From Rathayibacter rhapontici (GTDB taxonomy: Bacteria; Actinomycetota; Actinomycetes; Actinomycetales; Microbacteriaceae): DNA of 64,000 nt. Positions within the stretch are counted from its first letter, which is position 1. Every line of letters starts with the position of its first letter. The DNA is taken from contig NZ_MUKN01000007.1 in NCBI RefSeq assembly GCF_001995175.1, positions 1 to 64,000 of the forward strand, written 5' to 3'. A program made the translations under genes and the position numbers. The notes beneath the pieces were generated by a model. It did not search any database. It saw nothing but the letters and a program-made list of their open reading frames with translations, and was not told the DNA's origin. Below are positions 1 to 10,778 of the stretch, one piece after another.

Positions 1-61
1 CGCCGCTCGCGCTGCGTCCGGCGTTCCGCCTCACGCAGAACCGCCGCCGACTCCCGGGACG

Positions 62-163
62 GGGTCGACGGCGGATCGGGATGGCGGCCCCTCCGGTGTG
101 GTGGGCGTATGGGCCGCAGGCCCATCGGGCAGAGGGGCCGCCATCGCGATCCGACGTCGACCC
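62..163 (-). terminator. Long 31-bp inverted repeat, probable guaB terminator
   Basis: Positions 62-92 and 133-163 are inverted copies that match at 29 of 31 positions. The 40-base core holds a second palindrome, ATGGGCC at 109-115 and GGCCCAT at 119-125. The element ends 16 bases past the guaB stop codon, so a terminator or mRNA-end stabiliser is the simplest reading. The arms are unusually long for that, so a small inverted-repeat element is an alternative. The remaining bases 1-61 show no gene. Confidence 0.55.
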
Positions 164-179
164 ACCCCACCAGCAGCGC

Positions 180-2091
<1,912 letters not shown>

Positions 2092-3552
2092 GTGGCGACA
2101 GCTAGCCCGTCCCGCGCACGGCCGTCGCGCACCCGCGCCCCGTTCAGCGGACTGCGCCGCCGCCTCCTCGCCGTCGGCCTGCTCGCCGCGACCCTGACCG
2201 GTCTCGCGGCCGCGGCTCCGGCCGCGACGGCCGAGACCACCGCCGACCAGTCGATCATCGCCTGGGTCCGGGTGCAGGGCACCAACGAGAACCTCGCCGG
2301 CGTCTCGATCGCGATCGAGGGCGACTCCTCGGCGACGCTCACCACCGGCGCCGACGGCCGCGCGGTCTTCCCCCTCGAGGAGCCCGGCGACTTCACCATC
2401 ACCGTCGACGAGGCGACCCTCCCCGCCGACAAGGGCTACCCCGCCGCGGGTCAGAACCCGAAGGAGGTGAGCATCGTCGCCTCGCAGAACCAGATCGTGA
2501 ACTTCATCGTCTCGACGGCGAACCCGATCGGCACCGGAGCGACGGCCCCCGTCCCCACGGACTCCGCGGGTCCGACCTCCCCGGCGACCGAGGGCACGAC
2601 CGGCAACACGGCGACGAACCCCGACGGCACCTCGAGCACGACGACCACGCCGGTCTCGGCCGACACCTTCTGGATCACCTTCTGGCCCAAGGTCGTCACC
2701 GGCCTGATCTTCGGCCTCCTGATCGCCCTGGCGGCGATCGGCGCCTCGTTGATCTACGGCGTCACCGGCCTGAACAACTTCGCGCACGGCGAGCTCGTCA
2801 CCTTCGGCGCGCTGATGGCGTACCTCTTCTCCGGGGTCTTCGGCCTCCCGGCGCTGGTGGCGATCCCGATCGCGGTGATCCTGGGCGGGGCGTTCGGCTA
2901 CGTGCAGGACGGCCTGCTCTGGAAGCCGCTGCGGAAGAAGGGCATCCAGCTCATCCCGCTGATGATCGTCACGATCGGCCTCTCGCTGGCCCTGCGCTAC
3001 ATCTACGTCTTCTTCTTCGGAGCCGACCGCCTCTCGCTCCCGAACAGCACCGCGCCGTTCTTCACGGTCGAGGCGCTCGGGATCAGCCTGAAGTTCACCG
3101 ACATCGTCGGCGCCGTCGTCGGCATCATCTGCATCGTCGGAGTCGCCCTCGTGCTGACGAAGACCAAGATCGGCAAGGCGATGCGCGCGGTGTCCGACAA
3201 CCGGGCCCTCGCCTCCGCCTCCGGCATCAACGTCGAGCGCGTCATCCGCGTGGTCTGGGTGCTCTCGGGCGCGCTGGCGGCTCTCGCCGGCGTCTACATC
3301 GGCTACTACCAGTCGCTGCGCTGGGACACCGGAGCGTCGATCCTGCTGCTGATCTTCGCGGCGATCACGCTGGGAGGCCTCGGCTCCGCCTACGGCGCGC
3401 TGGTCGGCTCGCTCATCATCGGACTCATGATGAACATCTCGACCGTGTGGATCCCGGAGAACCTCAAGTACGTGGCTCCGCTCATCCTCATGATCATCAT
3501 CCTCCTGGTCAGGCCGCAGGGAATCCTGGGCCGCAAGGAACGGATCGGCTAG
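2092..3552 (+). CDS. livH: LivH-type branched-chain amino-acid ABC permease with exported N-terminal domain
   Basis: Membrane permease of a branched-chain amino-acid importer, 486 aa, against roughly 290-310 aa for ordinary LivH. Residues 1 to about 47 look like a Sec signal peptide (AVGLLAATLTGLAAAAPAATA). Residues about 50-145 resemble a carboxypeptidase-regulatory or transthyretin-like beta domain (IIAWVRVQGTNENLAGVSI). A Ser/Thr/Pro-rich linker runs to about 195. The LivH core follows, with several membrane helices and the family signature around ITLGGLGSAYG. The GTG start at 2092 has a good GGGAGG site, and the signal peptide needs this start. First gene of livH-livM-livG-livF. The extra domain would sit outside the cell. 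That is inference. Confidence 0.88.
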   Translation: MATASPSRARPSRTRAPFSGLRRRLLAVGLLAATLTGLAAAAPAATAETTADQSIIAWVRVQGTNENLAGVSIAIEGDSSATLTTGADGRAVFPLEEPGDFTITVDEATLPADKGYPAAGQNPKEVSIVASQNQIVNFIVSTANPIGTGATAPVPTDSAGPTSPATEGTTGNTATNPDGTSSTTTTPVSADTFWITFWPKVVTGLIFGLLIALAAIGASLIYGVTGLNNFAHGELVTFGALMAYLFSGVFGLPALVAIPIAVILGGAFGYVQDGLLWKPLRKKGIQLIPLMIVTIGLSLALRYIYVFFFGADRLSLPNSTAPFFTVEALGISLKFTDIVGAVVGIICIVGVALVLTKTKIGKAMRAVSDNRALASASGINVERVIRVVWVLSGALAALAGVYIGYYQSLRWDTGASILLLIFAAITLGGLGSAYGALVGSLIIGLMMNISTVWIPENLKYVAPLILMIIILLVRPQGILGRKERIG

Positions 3553-3558
3553 GACACC

Positions 3559-4545
3559 ATGAACCTCAACTTCATCTGGCTGGCGATCGGGCAGATCGTC
3601 GATCCCACCGTCGCGGCGTACGCGCTCGCGACGATCGGCCTGGTCATCCACTTCGGATTCACCGGCCTCCTCAACTTCGGACAGGCCGGCTTCATGGCGG
3701 TGGGCGGCTACGCCTTCGCCATCACGTCGGTCAAGTTCGAGTGGCCCGTCTGGGGCTCCTTCCTCGCGACCATCGTCGCGGCGACCGTCTTCGCCCTGAT
3801 CCTGGGCATCCCGACTCTGCGACTGCGCGCCGACTACCTGTCGATCGTGACGATCGCGGCGGCCGAGATCATCCGGCTCTCGGTCAAGACGCCCGAGTTC
3901 TCGGCGATCACCGGAGGCTCGGAGGGCATCAACGGCGCCGCCCGCGCCTTCAACGACCTCAACCCGCTCCCGGAGGGCCGCTGGGGCATCGGGATCCTGA
4001 CCTACAACCAGGACCAGTGGTGGGTGCGCATCGTGGGCTGGGGCCTCGTGGGCCTGGCCTGCCTCCTCGTGTTCCTCCTGATGCGCAGCCCCTGGGGCCG
4101 CGTCATCAAGGGCATCCGCGAGGACGAGGACGCCGTGCGCTCGCTCGGCAAGAACGTCTTCTCGTACAAGATCCAGGCGCTGGTCCTCGGCGGCGTGCTG
4201 GGCGGCCTGGCCGGAGCGCTGTTCATCCTGCCCCGCTCGCTGCAGCCCGACAACTACGGCACCCAGCTGACGTTCTTCCTCTACACGATCATGCTGCTGG
4301 GCGGCGCCGCCACGGTGTTCGGGCCCGTGGCCGGGTCGATCATCTTCTGGGTCGTCCTCGGTCTCACCGACGGTCTGCTCACCCTGGGGATCGACACCGG
4401 TGTCCTCAGCAACGACATCATCCGCCTCACGACGGTGCAGACCGGACCCATCCGGTTCATCGTGGTGGGGATCGCGCTCATGCTCCTGGTGATCTTCCGA
4501 CCACAGGGGATCTTCGGCAAGAAGAAGGATCTGCACTTTGCCTAA
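3559..4545 (+). CDS. livM: LivM-type branched-chain amino-acid ABC permease
   Basis: Second membrane permease of the importer, 328 aa, a usual LivM length. About nine hydrophobic segments are visible, with the family motif GLLNFGQAGFMAVGGYAF near the N terminus and GGLAGALF in the transport core. The cytoplasmic loop near RVIKGIREDEDAVRSLGKN is the expected contact with the ATPases. It starts 6 bases after livH and its last codons overlap the livG start by 8 bases, so the genes are translated together. Confidence 0.92.
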   Translation: MNLNFIWLAIGQIVDPTVAAYALATIGLVIHFGFTGLLNFGQAGFMAVGGYAFAITSVKFEWPVWGSFLATIVAATVFALILGIPTLRLRADYLSIVTIAAAEIIRLSVKTPEFSAITGGSEGINGAARAFNDLNPLPEGRWGIGILTYNQDQWWVRIVGWGLVGLACLLVFLLMRSPWGRVIKGIREDEDAVRSLGKNVFSYKIQALVLGGVLGGLAGALFILPRSLQPDNYGTQLTFFLYTIMLLGGAATVFGPVAGSIIFWVVLGLTDGLLTLGIDTGVLSNDIIRLTTVQTGPIRFIVVGIALMLLVIFRPQGIFGKKKDLHFA

Positions 4546-5596
4546 AACGCCGGTCTCGGACATCACCGAGGACACCATCGTCCCCGGGGTCAAGAAGAAG
4601 GACCCCATCCTGGTCGCCGACCGCGTCAGCCGGCGCTTCGGCGGCCTGACCGCGGTCGACGTCGCGCACGTCGAGATCCCCCGTGGCTCCATCACCGCCC
4701 TGATCGGCCCCAACGGAGCCGGCAAGACCACGTTCTTCAACCTGCTGACGGGCTTCGACAAGCCCAACACCGGGCGCTGGAACTTCAAGGGCAAGAACCT
4801 CGCGAACGTCCCCGCGTACCGGGTGTCGCGGATGGGCATGGTGCGCACGTTCCAGCTCACCAAGGCCCTCGGCGGCATGACGGTGCTCGAGAACATGCTC
4901 CTGGGCGCCAAGGGGCAGAAGGGCGAGAACATCTTCACGTCCCTCTTCAAGCCCCTGTGGTCGAAGGAGGAGGACACGATCGAGGCACGGGCGATCAGCC
5001 TGCTCGAGAAGTTCAAGCTGGACACGAAGAAGGACGACTACGCGTCGAGCCTCTCGGGCGGTCAGAAGAAGCTCCTCGAGATGGCGCGGGCGCTCATGTC
5101 CGAGCCCGAGCTGGTCATGCTCGACGAGCCGATGGCGGGCGTGAACCCGGCGCTGACCCAGTCGCTCCTGGGGCACATCGTGAACCTGAAGGACGAGGGC
5201 ATGACCGTCCTCTTCGTCGAGCACGACATGCACATGGTCAACACGATCGCCGACTGGGTGATCGTGATGGCCGAGGGCAAGGTCGTCGCGGAGGGTCCGC
5301 CCTCCACCGTGATGAACGATCCGGCCGTCATCGACGCCTACCTCGGCGCCCACCACGACACCGACCTCGGCACCGTCGAGGGCCAGCTCGAGATCGCGGA
5401 GGAGATGGAGTCGGACCTCGTCCGCGAGGACGTCGAGAAGCAGGCGGAGGAGGCCGGCCTCGTGCCGCCCACCCCTCCCGCCGCCGCCCCGGCCACCGGC
5501 TCCGCCACCACCGCGCACGCCGCGGACGTCGCTCCGACGAGCGTCGCGCCCACCACGGACGCGCCCGCCGTCGACTTCGGAAAGGACGACAAGTGA
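4538..5596 (+). CDS. livG: LivG-type ABC transporter ATPase
   Basis: ATP-hydrolysing subunit, 352 aa, about 100 aa longer than ordinary LivG. Walker A is GPNGAGKT (residues about 53-60), the signature is LSGGQKK, Walker B is LVMLDEP, and the switch His is in VEHDMHM. The extra length is a C-terminal tail from about residue 290, first acidic, then rich in Ala, Pro and Thr. No function is evident. The TTG start at 4538 overlaps livM by 8 bases and is the first start before the conserved DRVSRRFGGL. It is coupled to livF by a GTGA overlap. Confidence 0.9.
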   Translation: MPKTPVSDITEDTIVPGVKKKDPILVADRVSRRFGGLTAVDVAHVEIPRGSITALIGPNGAGKTTFFNLLTGFDKPNTGRWNFKGKNLANVPAYRVSRMGMVRTFQLTKALGGMTVLENMLLGAKGQKGENIFTSLFKPLWSKEEDTIEARAISLLEKFKLDTKKDDYASSLSGGQKKLLEMARALMSEPELVMLDEPMAGVNPALTQSLLGHIVNLKDEGMTVLFVEHDMHMVNTIADWVIVMAEGKVVAEGPPSTVMNDPAVIDAYLGAHHDTDLGTVEGQLEIAEEMESDLVREDVEKQAEEAGLVPPTPPAAAPATGSATTAHAADVAPTSVAPTTDAPAVDFGKDDK

Positions 5597-6354
5597 CCGG
5601 CAACACCCTCGAGACGCACGACCTCCACGCGGGGTACGTGCCGGGAGTCAACATCCTCAACGGCTCGAACGTCTACGTGAAGAAGGGCGAGCTGGTCGGC
5701 ATCATCGGCCCGAACGGCGCGGGCAAGTCGACGCTCCTGAAGGCGATGTTCGGGCTGGTGAACATCCGCCAGGGCACGGTGCTGCTCAACGGCGAGGACA
5801 TCACCGGCATGAAGGCCGACAAGCTGGTCTCGAAGGGCGTCGGCTTCGTGCCGCAGAACAACAACGTCTTCCCGTCGCTCACCATCGAGGAGAACCTCGA
5901 GATGGGCATGTACCAGAAGCCGAAGATGTACCGCCAGCGCCTCGAGTTCGTGACGGAGCTGTTCCCGGAGCTGTCCAAGCGCCTGAAGCAGCGCTCGGGA
6001 TCGCTCTCGGGCGGCGAGCGCCAGATGGTGGCGATGTCGCGGGCCCTGATGATGGACCCGTCGATGCTGCTCCTGGACGAGCCGAGCGCCGGCCTGTCGC
6101 CGATGCGCCAGGACGAGACGTTCGTGAACGTCCAGCGGATCAACCGCGCGGGCGTCTCGATCATGATCGTCGAGCAGAACGCGCGCCGTGCGCTGCAGAT
6201 CTGCGACCGCGGCTACGTGCTCGACCAGGGTCGCGACGCCTACGAGGGCGCCGGGCGCGAGCTCATGAACGACCCCAAGGTGATCGAGCTCTACCTGGGC
6301 ACGCTCGCGACGACCAACGAGGTCACCACGAGCACGCCCACCGTCGGAGGCTGA
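5593..6354 (+). CDS. livF: LivF-type ABC transporter ATPase
   Basis: Second ATPase of the branched-chain amino-acid importer, 253 aa. Walker A is GPNGAGKST, the signature is LSGGERQM, Walker B is MLLLDEPSAGL and the switch His position is Gln (VEQNARR), as is usual in LivF. The GTG start lies inside the livG stop (GTGA), which sets the start. It ends the operon just before the hairpin at 6370-6410. Confidence 0.93.
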   Translation: MTGNTLETHDLHAGYVPGVNILNGSNVYVKKGELVGIIGPNGAGKSTLLKAMFGLVNIRQGTVLLNGEDITGMKADKLVSKGVGFVPQNNNVFPSLTIEENLEMGMYQKPKMYRQRLEFVTELFPELSKRLKQRSGSLSGGERQMVAMSRALMMDPSMLLLDEPSAGLSPMRQDETFVNVQRINRAGVSIMIVEQNARRALQICDRGYVLDQGRDAYEGAGRELMNDPKVIELYLGTLATTNEVTTSTPTVGG

Positions 6355-6369
6355 CGCCTCCGCTCCCTG

Positions 6370-6410
6370 CGAGGGCCCGTCGTCCGCCGCGAGGCGGCGG
6401 CGGGCCCTCG
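6370..6410 (+). terminator. Terminator after the liv operon
   Basis: CGAGGGCCCG at 6370-6379 pairs with CGGGCCCTCG at 6401-6410, with an inner CCGCCGC/GCGGCGG stem. It starts 15 bases after livF and ends before the next ribosome binding site. There is no clear U tract, which is common in high-GC actinobacteria. Confidence 0.7.
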
Positions 6411-6434
6411 TCGTCCCCCGCGAGGAGGCACCGC

Positions 6435-7277
6435 ATGAGACGCATCGCCGCGGCCGTCTCGACCGCGCTGCTCCCGACGCTGCTGGCGGGCTGCGTGCCC
6501 GCGCCCGCCGCCGCGCTGCCGGACGACGTCTCGGTGGGCATCCGGCAGAACCGGGACGACTACGGCCCGAGGCGGCTCGAGGTGCTCGTGGCCAACGGCG
6601 GCGGCGAGGCACTGGAGGTGTGGGAGGCGCGGCTGGACTCCCCCGCCTTCGTCGATCCCGCCTGGACGCCCCGGCCCACCACTGTGCGCGCCGGCACGAC
6701 GACGGCCCTGCGCCTCCAGCTGCCGGAGCCCGACTGCGGCGGGGACGACTCCGCGGGCCGCATCCGCCTCGCCTGGACGACCGCCGACTCCTCGGGGACC
6801 TCCGTCGTCGAGCCGGAGGACCCCTTCGGCACCCTCGCCCGGGTGCACGAGGAGGACTGCCTCGCCCAGCGGCTCGCCGAGGTGGTGACGATCGAGCCCG
6901 CGGACGGGGTGACCGTGACGCAGGAGCCCGACGGACCCGTCGCCCACCTCGCACTGACGGTGACGCCGACCGGCGCGCCGGGAGCCGTGCGGATCGCGGA
7001 GGTGCGCGGCACGATCCTGCTCCGGCCCGCGTCCGGGGACGTGTGGCCGGTGGGCGTGCGCGTCGACGCCGACTCGGAGCCGCTCGTGCTCGACCTGGCG
7101 ATCGTCCCGGTGAACTGCAGCACCCACACCGTCGCCGAGGACAAGCGCGGCACCTTCTTCCCGGTCGTCGTCGCTCCGGAGGGCGGCGCGGAGGGCGTCG
7201 TGCCGATCGGAGTGAGCGACGCGGTGCGCGGGGAGCTCTACGAGTTCATCGCCGAGGACTTCTGCGGCTGGAGCTGA
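6435..7277 (+). CDS. Hypothetical secreted lipoprotein
   Basis: 280 aa with no recognised family. A lipoprotein signal peptide ends in LLAGC (Cys20). The mature part is beta-rich by pattern, with Cys residues at LPEPDCGG, EEDCLAQ, VPVNCSTH and EDFCGWS that could form disulphides. It repeatedly shows short stretches typical of Ig-like folds. ATG 6435 follows a clear GAGGAGG site. It stands alone behind the liv terminator. Lipidation and export are supported by the sequence; its role is unknown. Confidence 0.75.
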   Translation: MRRIAAAVSTALLPTLLAGCVPAPAAALPDDVSVGIRQNRDDYGPRRLEVLVANGGGEALEVWEARLDSPAFVDPAWTPRPTTVRAGTTTALRLQLPEPDCGGDDSAGRIRLAWTTADSSGTSVVEPEDPFGTLARVHEEDCLAQRLAEVVTIEPADGVTVTQEPDGPVAHLALTVTPTGAPGAVRIAEVRGTILLRPASGDVWPVGVRVDADSEPLVLDLAIVPVNCSTHTVAEDKRGTFFPVVVAPEGGAEGVVPIGVSDAVRGELYEFIAEDFCGWS

Positions 7278-7510
7278 TCCGGCCGCACCGTCGATCCGCG
7301 ACGGACGAGGATCTCTCCGTCACTGCACCCCCCGTCGGAGGGCCGGATCTACGGGGCCGGTGCCGTAATTTTGGGGACACGAGACGTCACCCCGGCGGGG
7401 TGCACCGAGCACGTTCCTCCTGGTCGGAGGCACCTTCCGGTCGCAGCCCGACGGACGACACCGCCCTGGCGGTGGCCCCCGCCGCTCGACCCCCTTCGAA
7501 GGAGCCGCGC
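7278..7510 (+). promoter_or_regulatory. Leader region of the 67-aa orphan gene
   Basis: 233 bases. A -10-like TAATTT lies at 7366-7371 in a small AT-rich island. It is followed by the hairpins CACCCC-GGC-GGGGTG (7388-7402) and CCTCC-TGGTC-GGAGG nearby, and an AAGGAG site just before ATG 7511. If the promoter is real, the message has a structured leader of about 135 bases. Confidence 0.3.
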
Positions 7511-7714
7511 ATGAAGAGCTACACCCCCGCCCCCGTCGCCCTCGGCGCCGTCTTCGGCACCGGAGCCATCGGCGACTACGAGCGCTGGTCGGTCGTCGGC
7601 GTCTACGCCCAGGTCGTCATCGCCGAGACCCGCGGCGGCAAGCGCAGCAGCTACAGCCGCTCGTTCGTGACCTACCGCCTCGCTCAGGAGGCCGAGCTGC
7701 TGCGCGCCTCCTAG
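7511..7714 (+). CDS. Hypothetical 67-aa protein
   Basis: Not recognised. The protein begins MKSYTPAPVALGAVFGTGAIG and ends with a basic, Ser/Tyr-rich segment (RGGKRSSYSRSFVTYRLAQ). There is no convincing membrane helix, although residues 8-20 are apolar. ATG 7511 has an AAGGAG site at correct spacing and the codon use looks genuine. It lies convergent to the LacI-family gene at 7750-8763. Function unknown. Confidence 0.6.
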   Translation: MKSYTPAPVALGAVFGTGAIGDYERWSVVGVYAQVVIAETRGGKRSSYSRSFVTYRLAQEAELLRAS

Positions 7715-7749
7715 GCCCTCCGAGCACCGCTCTCGAGCGCGCGTCCCCG

Positions 7750-8763
7750 TCAGGCGGACGCGCGCTCGATCAGTTCGGTCGGCAGGATGATCGCCGCGGG
7801 CTTCTCCCCCGCGATGCTCTGCAGCAGCAGGCGCACCATCTCGGCGCTGATGCGGCCGAACGGCTGGCGCATCGTCGTCAGCGGCGGCTCGGTCGAGACC
7901 GCGACACTGGAGTCGTCGAAGCCGCCGACGGCGACGTCCTCCGGCACCCGCCGGCCGGCGCGCACCAGCGCATCGATCGCCCCGGCCGCCATGCGGTCGT
8001 TCGCCGCGAAGACGGCGTCGACGTCGGGCCGGTCGCGGAGCAGCTCCGTCATCGCCCGATCGCCGCTCGCACGGCTGTAGTCGCCGTAGCGCACGAGGCC
8101 CTCGTCGTACCCGTCGCCGAGCTCGCGCCGGTAGCCGGCGAGGCGCACGAGGCCGCCCGGCAGATCCGGCGGGCCCGCGATCGTCGCGACGCGCGTGCGG
8201 CCGCGCGAGCGGAGGTACGCGACCATCTCGCGCGCGCCCTCCTCGTCGTCCGCGGCGACGTAGCCCATCCGCTTCTCGTAGCCGAGCGGGATGCCGCACG
8301 CGATCGCCGGGACCGCGAGGTCCTGGATCTCGCGCAGCAGCCCCTGGCCGCCGTGCGCCGAGACGAGCAGCACGCCGTCGACGTGACCCGCGCCGAGGTA
8401 GGCGAGCGCCCGCTTCTGCTCGGACACGTTGCCCGCCATGATCAGCACGAGCGAGACGTCGCGCTCGGCGAGCGCCGCGGCGGTGCCGGTCAGCAGGGTG
8501 GAGAAGTTCGGGTCCTCGAACAGCAGCTGGTGCTCCTCGGTGAGGAGGAAGGCCACCGAGTTCGTCCGGTTCGTCGCGAGGCTGCGCGCGTGGGGGTTCA
8601 CCCGGTAGCCGGTCTTCTTGATCGCCGTCTCGACGGCGGTCTTCGCGTCCGGGCTGACCCACTTGCCCCCGTTGAGGACGCGCGAGACGGTGCCGCGGGA
8701 GACGCCCGCCTCCAGCGCGACGTGCTCGATCGTCGGTCTCTGGCGGCCGGAGGCGGTGGTCAC
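7750..8763 (-). CDS. LacI-family transcriptional regulator
   Basis: 337 aa. The N-terminal helix-turn-helix and hinge are clear (TIEHVALEAGVSRGTVSRVLNG, residues about 11-32), followed by a periplasmic-binding-protein-like effector domain to the C terminus (VGGFDDSSVAV, TTMRQPFG). It is the last gene of a minus-strand run after two sugar permeases and a binding protein, so it probably senses the imported sugar or its product. The likely operator is TGTGAGCGGTTACA at 12197-12210, upstream of the binding-protein gene. Confidence 0.9.
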   Translation of the reverse strand: MTTASGRQRPTIEHVALEAGVSRGTVSRVLNGGKWVSPDAKTAVETAIKKTGYRVNPHARSLATNRTNSVAFLLTEEHQLLFEDPNFSTLLTGTAAALAERDVSLVLIMAGNVSEQKRALAYLGAGHVDGVLLVSAHGGQGLLREIQDLAVPAIACGIPLGYEKRMGYVAADDEEGAREMVAYLRSRGRTRVATIAGPPDLPGGLVRLAGYRRELGDGYDEGLVRYGDYSRASGDRAMTELLRDRPDVDAVFAANDRMAAGAIDALVRAGRRVPEDVAVGGFDDSSVAVSTEPPLTTMRQPFGRISAEMVRLLLQSIAGEKPAAIILPTELIERASA

Positions 8764-8812
8764 CCGGCCAGCTTAGGGCTCGGGCCGTCCGCCGCCCGCG
8801 GCTCGCCGACGA

Positions 8813-9715
8813 TCACGCCTTGACCGCGCCGGCGGCGAGATCGACCTTCCAGAACCGCTGCAGGACCAGGAAGATCGCGATCAGCGGGATGACCGAGAGC
8901 AGGGCTCCGGTGATGACCAGCGTGTAGAGCGAGGGGGCCGAGGCGCCCTGGTTCAGCAGGCCGTTCAGACCCACCGTCAGGGGGAACAGCTCGTCGTTGC
9001 CGAGCATGATGTACGGGAGCATGAAGTTGTTCCAGATGGCGACGAACTGGAAGAGGAAGATCGTCACCAGGCCCGGGAGCAGCATGGGCGTCGCGATGCG
9101 GGTGAAGATGTACATCTCCTTGGCGCCCTCGGTGCGGGCCGCCTCGATCACGTCGGTCGGCACGGCCGCCGCGGCGTAGATCCGCGCCAGGTAGATGCCG
9201 TAGGGGCTGATGATCTGCGGGAGCAGGACGCCCCAGAACGTGTTCGTGAGGCCCACGTTCGCGAGCAGGAAGTACTGCGGGATGGCGAGGATCACGCCGG
9301 GGACGAGCACGCCCATCAGCAGGACGTTGAACACGACCTTCTTGCCCGGGAACTCGAACTTCGCGAGCACGTAGCCCGAGAGCGCCGAGATCCAGGTCGA
9401 GGCGATCGCGCCGAGGCCGGCGTACAGCGCGGTGTTCAGCATCCAGCGCCAGAAGAGCCCGTCGCGGTACGAGGTCAGCGCGACGATGTTGTCGAAGAGG
9501 TGCGTGCTGGGGGCGAGGGTGAACGTCGAGAACAGCTCGCCGCCGTCCTTGGTCGACGCCATGAGCACCCAGAAGACGGGGAAGAGGCAGTAGATCGCGC
9601 CGACGAGGAGGATCCCGGTCGAGAGGATGCTCGGCCGCTCGCGGCGGGCGAGGGGCGAGCGGGACGAGCGCGTCGAGGGGGCGGTGGTGCCGAGGCGGGG
9701 GGCGACGGTGGTCAT
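8813..9715 (-). CDS. Sugar ABC transporter permease, MalG/LacG type
   Basis: 300 aa inner-membrane permease of a CUT1-type carbohydrate importer. Six membrane segments are visible, with the EAA loop around DVIEAARTEGAKEMYIFTRIATPM, which docks the shared ATPase. No ATPase gene is present here, as usual for actinobacterial CUT1 systems that use a common MsiK-type ATPase encoded elsewhere. It starts 3 bases after the partner permease ends. Substrate inferred from the adjacent beta-galactosidase: beta-galactosides. Confidence 0.92.
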   Translation of the reverse strand: MTTVAPRLGTTAPSTRSSRSPLARRERPSILSTGILLVGAIYCLFPVFWVLMASTKDGGELFSTFTLAPSTHLFDNIVALTSYRDGLFWRWMLNTALYAGLGAIASTWISALSGYVLAKFEFPGKKVVFNVLLMGVLVPGVILAIPQYFLLANVGLTNTFWGVLLPQIISPYGIYLARIYAAAAVPTDVIEAARTEGAKEMYIFTRIATPMLLPGLVTIFLFQFVAIWNNFMLPYIMLGNDELFPLTVGLNGLLNQGASAPSLYTLVITGALLSVIPLIAIFLVLQRFWKVDLAAGAVKA

Positions 9716-9718
9716 GGA

Positions 9719-10711
9719 TCAGTCCTCCTGTCCGAAGGCTCGCTTCTGCACGACCCGGAGGAAGAGGAAGGAGACGATGAAGGTGGCCAGGGCGATCACG
9801 ACGGAGGTCGCCGCGGCGGAGTAGATGTCGTCGCGGGTGAACGCGTCGCGGTAGACGAGCATGAGCGGCGACCAGCTCGTCGAGAGGCTGTTGGTCAGCG
9901 GGCGCAGCGTGGTCGGCTCGGCGAACACCTGGAGCGTCGCGACCATCGAGAACAGCGCGGTCATCACCAGGGCCGGCGCGAGGATCGGGATCTTGATGCG
10001 CAGGGCGATCTGCACCTCGCTGGCGCCGTCGATCCGGGCCGCCTCGTAGATGTCCGACGGCACCGCCTTCAGCGAGGTGTAGATGACGATCATGTTGAAG
10101 CCGACGCCGCCCCAGAGCGCGATGTTCGCGATGCCGAAGATGACGGCTCCGGAGGAGAGCAGGCTCGGGGCGTCCCAGCCCAGCCGCTCGAACACGTAGT
10201 AGAAGGGGCTGACCGCGGGCAGGTAGAGGAAGCCCCAGAGCAGCGAGCTGATGACGGCGGGCACCGCGTAGGGCAGGAAGATCGAGATCCGCGAGAAGCC
10301 GACCGCGCGGGTGCGCTGCGAGTCGAGCAGCAGTGCGAACAGCAGCGCGAGGCCGAGCATGCACGGGATGAGGATGAGCCCGTAGAGCAGGACCCGGCCC
10401 ACGCTCGCGCCGAACTCGGGGTCGGACAGGGCGGAGACGTAGTTCTCGACGCCGGCGAAGACCTGCGTCTGGGCTCCCGAGCCCAGTCCCAGGCCGGTGA
10501 CCTGGCGCTTCTGGAAGCTGAGGAAGAGCGTGTAGACGATGGGCGCCGCCATGAACGCGACGAAGAGGACGATGCCGGGGGCGAGCATCGCGTAGGGGAT
10601 GCCGACCCGCGAGCGCCAGCCGGAGCGGCCGGAGCGGCGGGCGGCGGGGCGGCTCGAGCGGTTCGACGAGACACTGCCGTCCGGTGCTCGGGTGATCGTG
10701 GGAGCGGTCAT
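9719..10711 (-). CDS. Sugar ABC transporter permease, MalF/LacF type
   Basis: 330 aa, partner of the downstream permease. After a basic N terminus the first membrane helix begins at IPYAMLAPGIVLFVAFMAA, and the EAA loop is DIYEAARIDGASEVQIALRIKIP. ATG 10711 is chosen because it precedes the cytoplasmic head typical of the family and has a purine-rich GAGGACC site. The open frame further upstream is only antisense noise over the binding-protein gene. It lies about 110 bases after the binding-protein gene, separated by a hairpin. Confidence 0.9.
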   Translation of the reverse strand: MTAPTITRAPDGSVSSNRSSRPAARRSGRSGWRSRVGIPYAMLAPGIVLFVAFMAAPIVYTLFLSFQKRQVTGLGLGSGAQTQVFAGVENYVSALSDPEFGASVGRVLLYGLILIPCMLGLALLFALLLDSQRTRAVGFSRISIFLPYAVPAVISSLLWGFLYLPAVSPFYYVFERLGWDAPSLLSSGAVIFGIANIALWGGVGFNMIVIYTSLKAVPSDIYEAARIDGASEVQIALRIKIPILAPALVMTALFSMVATLQVFAEPTTLRPLTNSLSTSWSPLMLVYRDAFTRDDIYSAAATSVVIALATFIVSFLFLRVVQKRAFGQED

Positions 10712-10778
10712 CGCTGGTCCTCGTCCTGCTTGCTGGGGGTGGTCTGCCCGTGCAGGGGCGATGCCGCTGCACGGAGGG

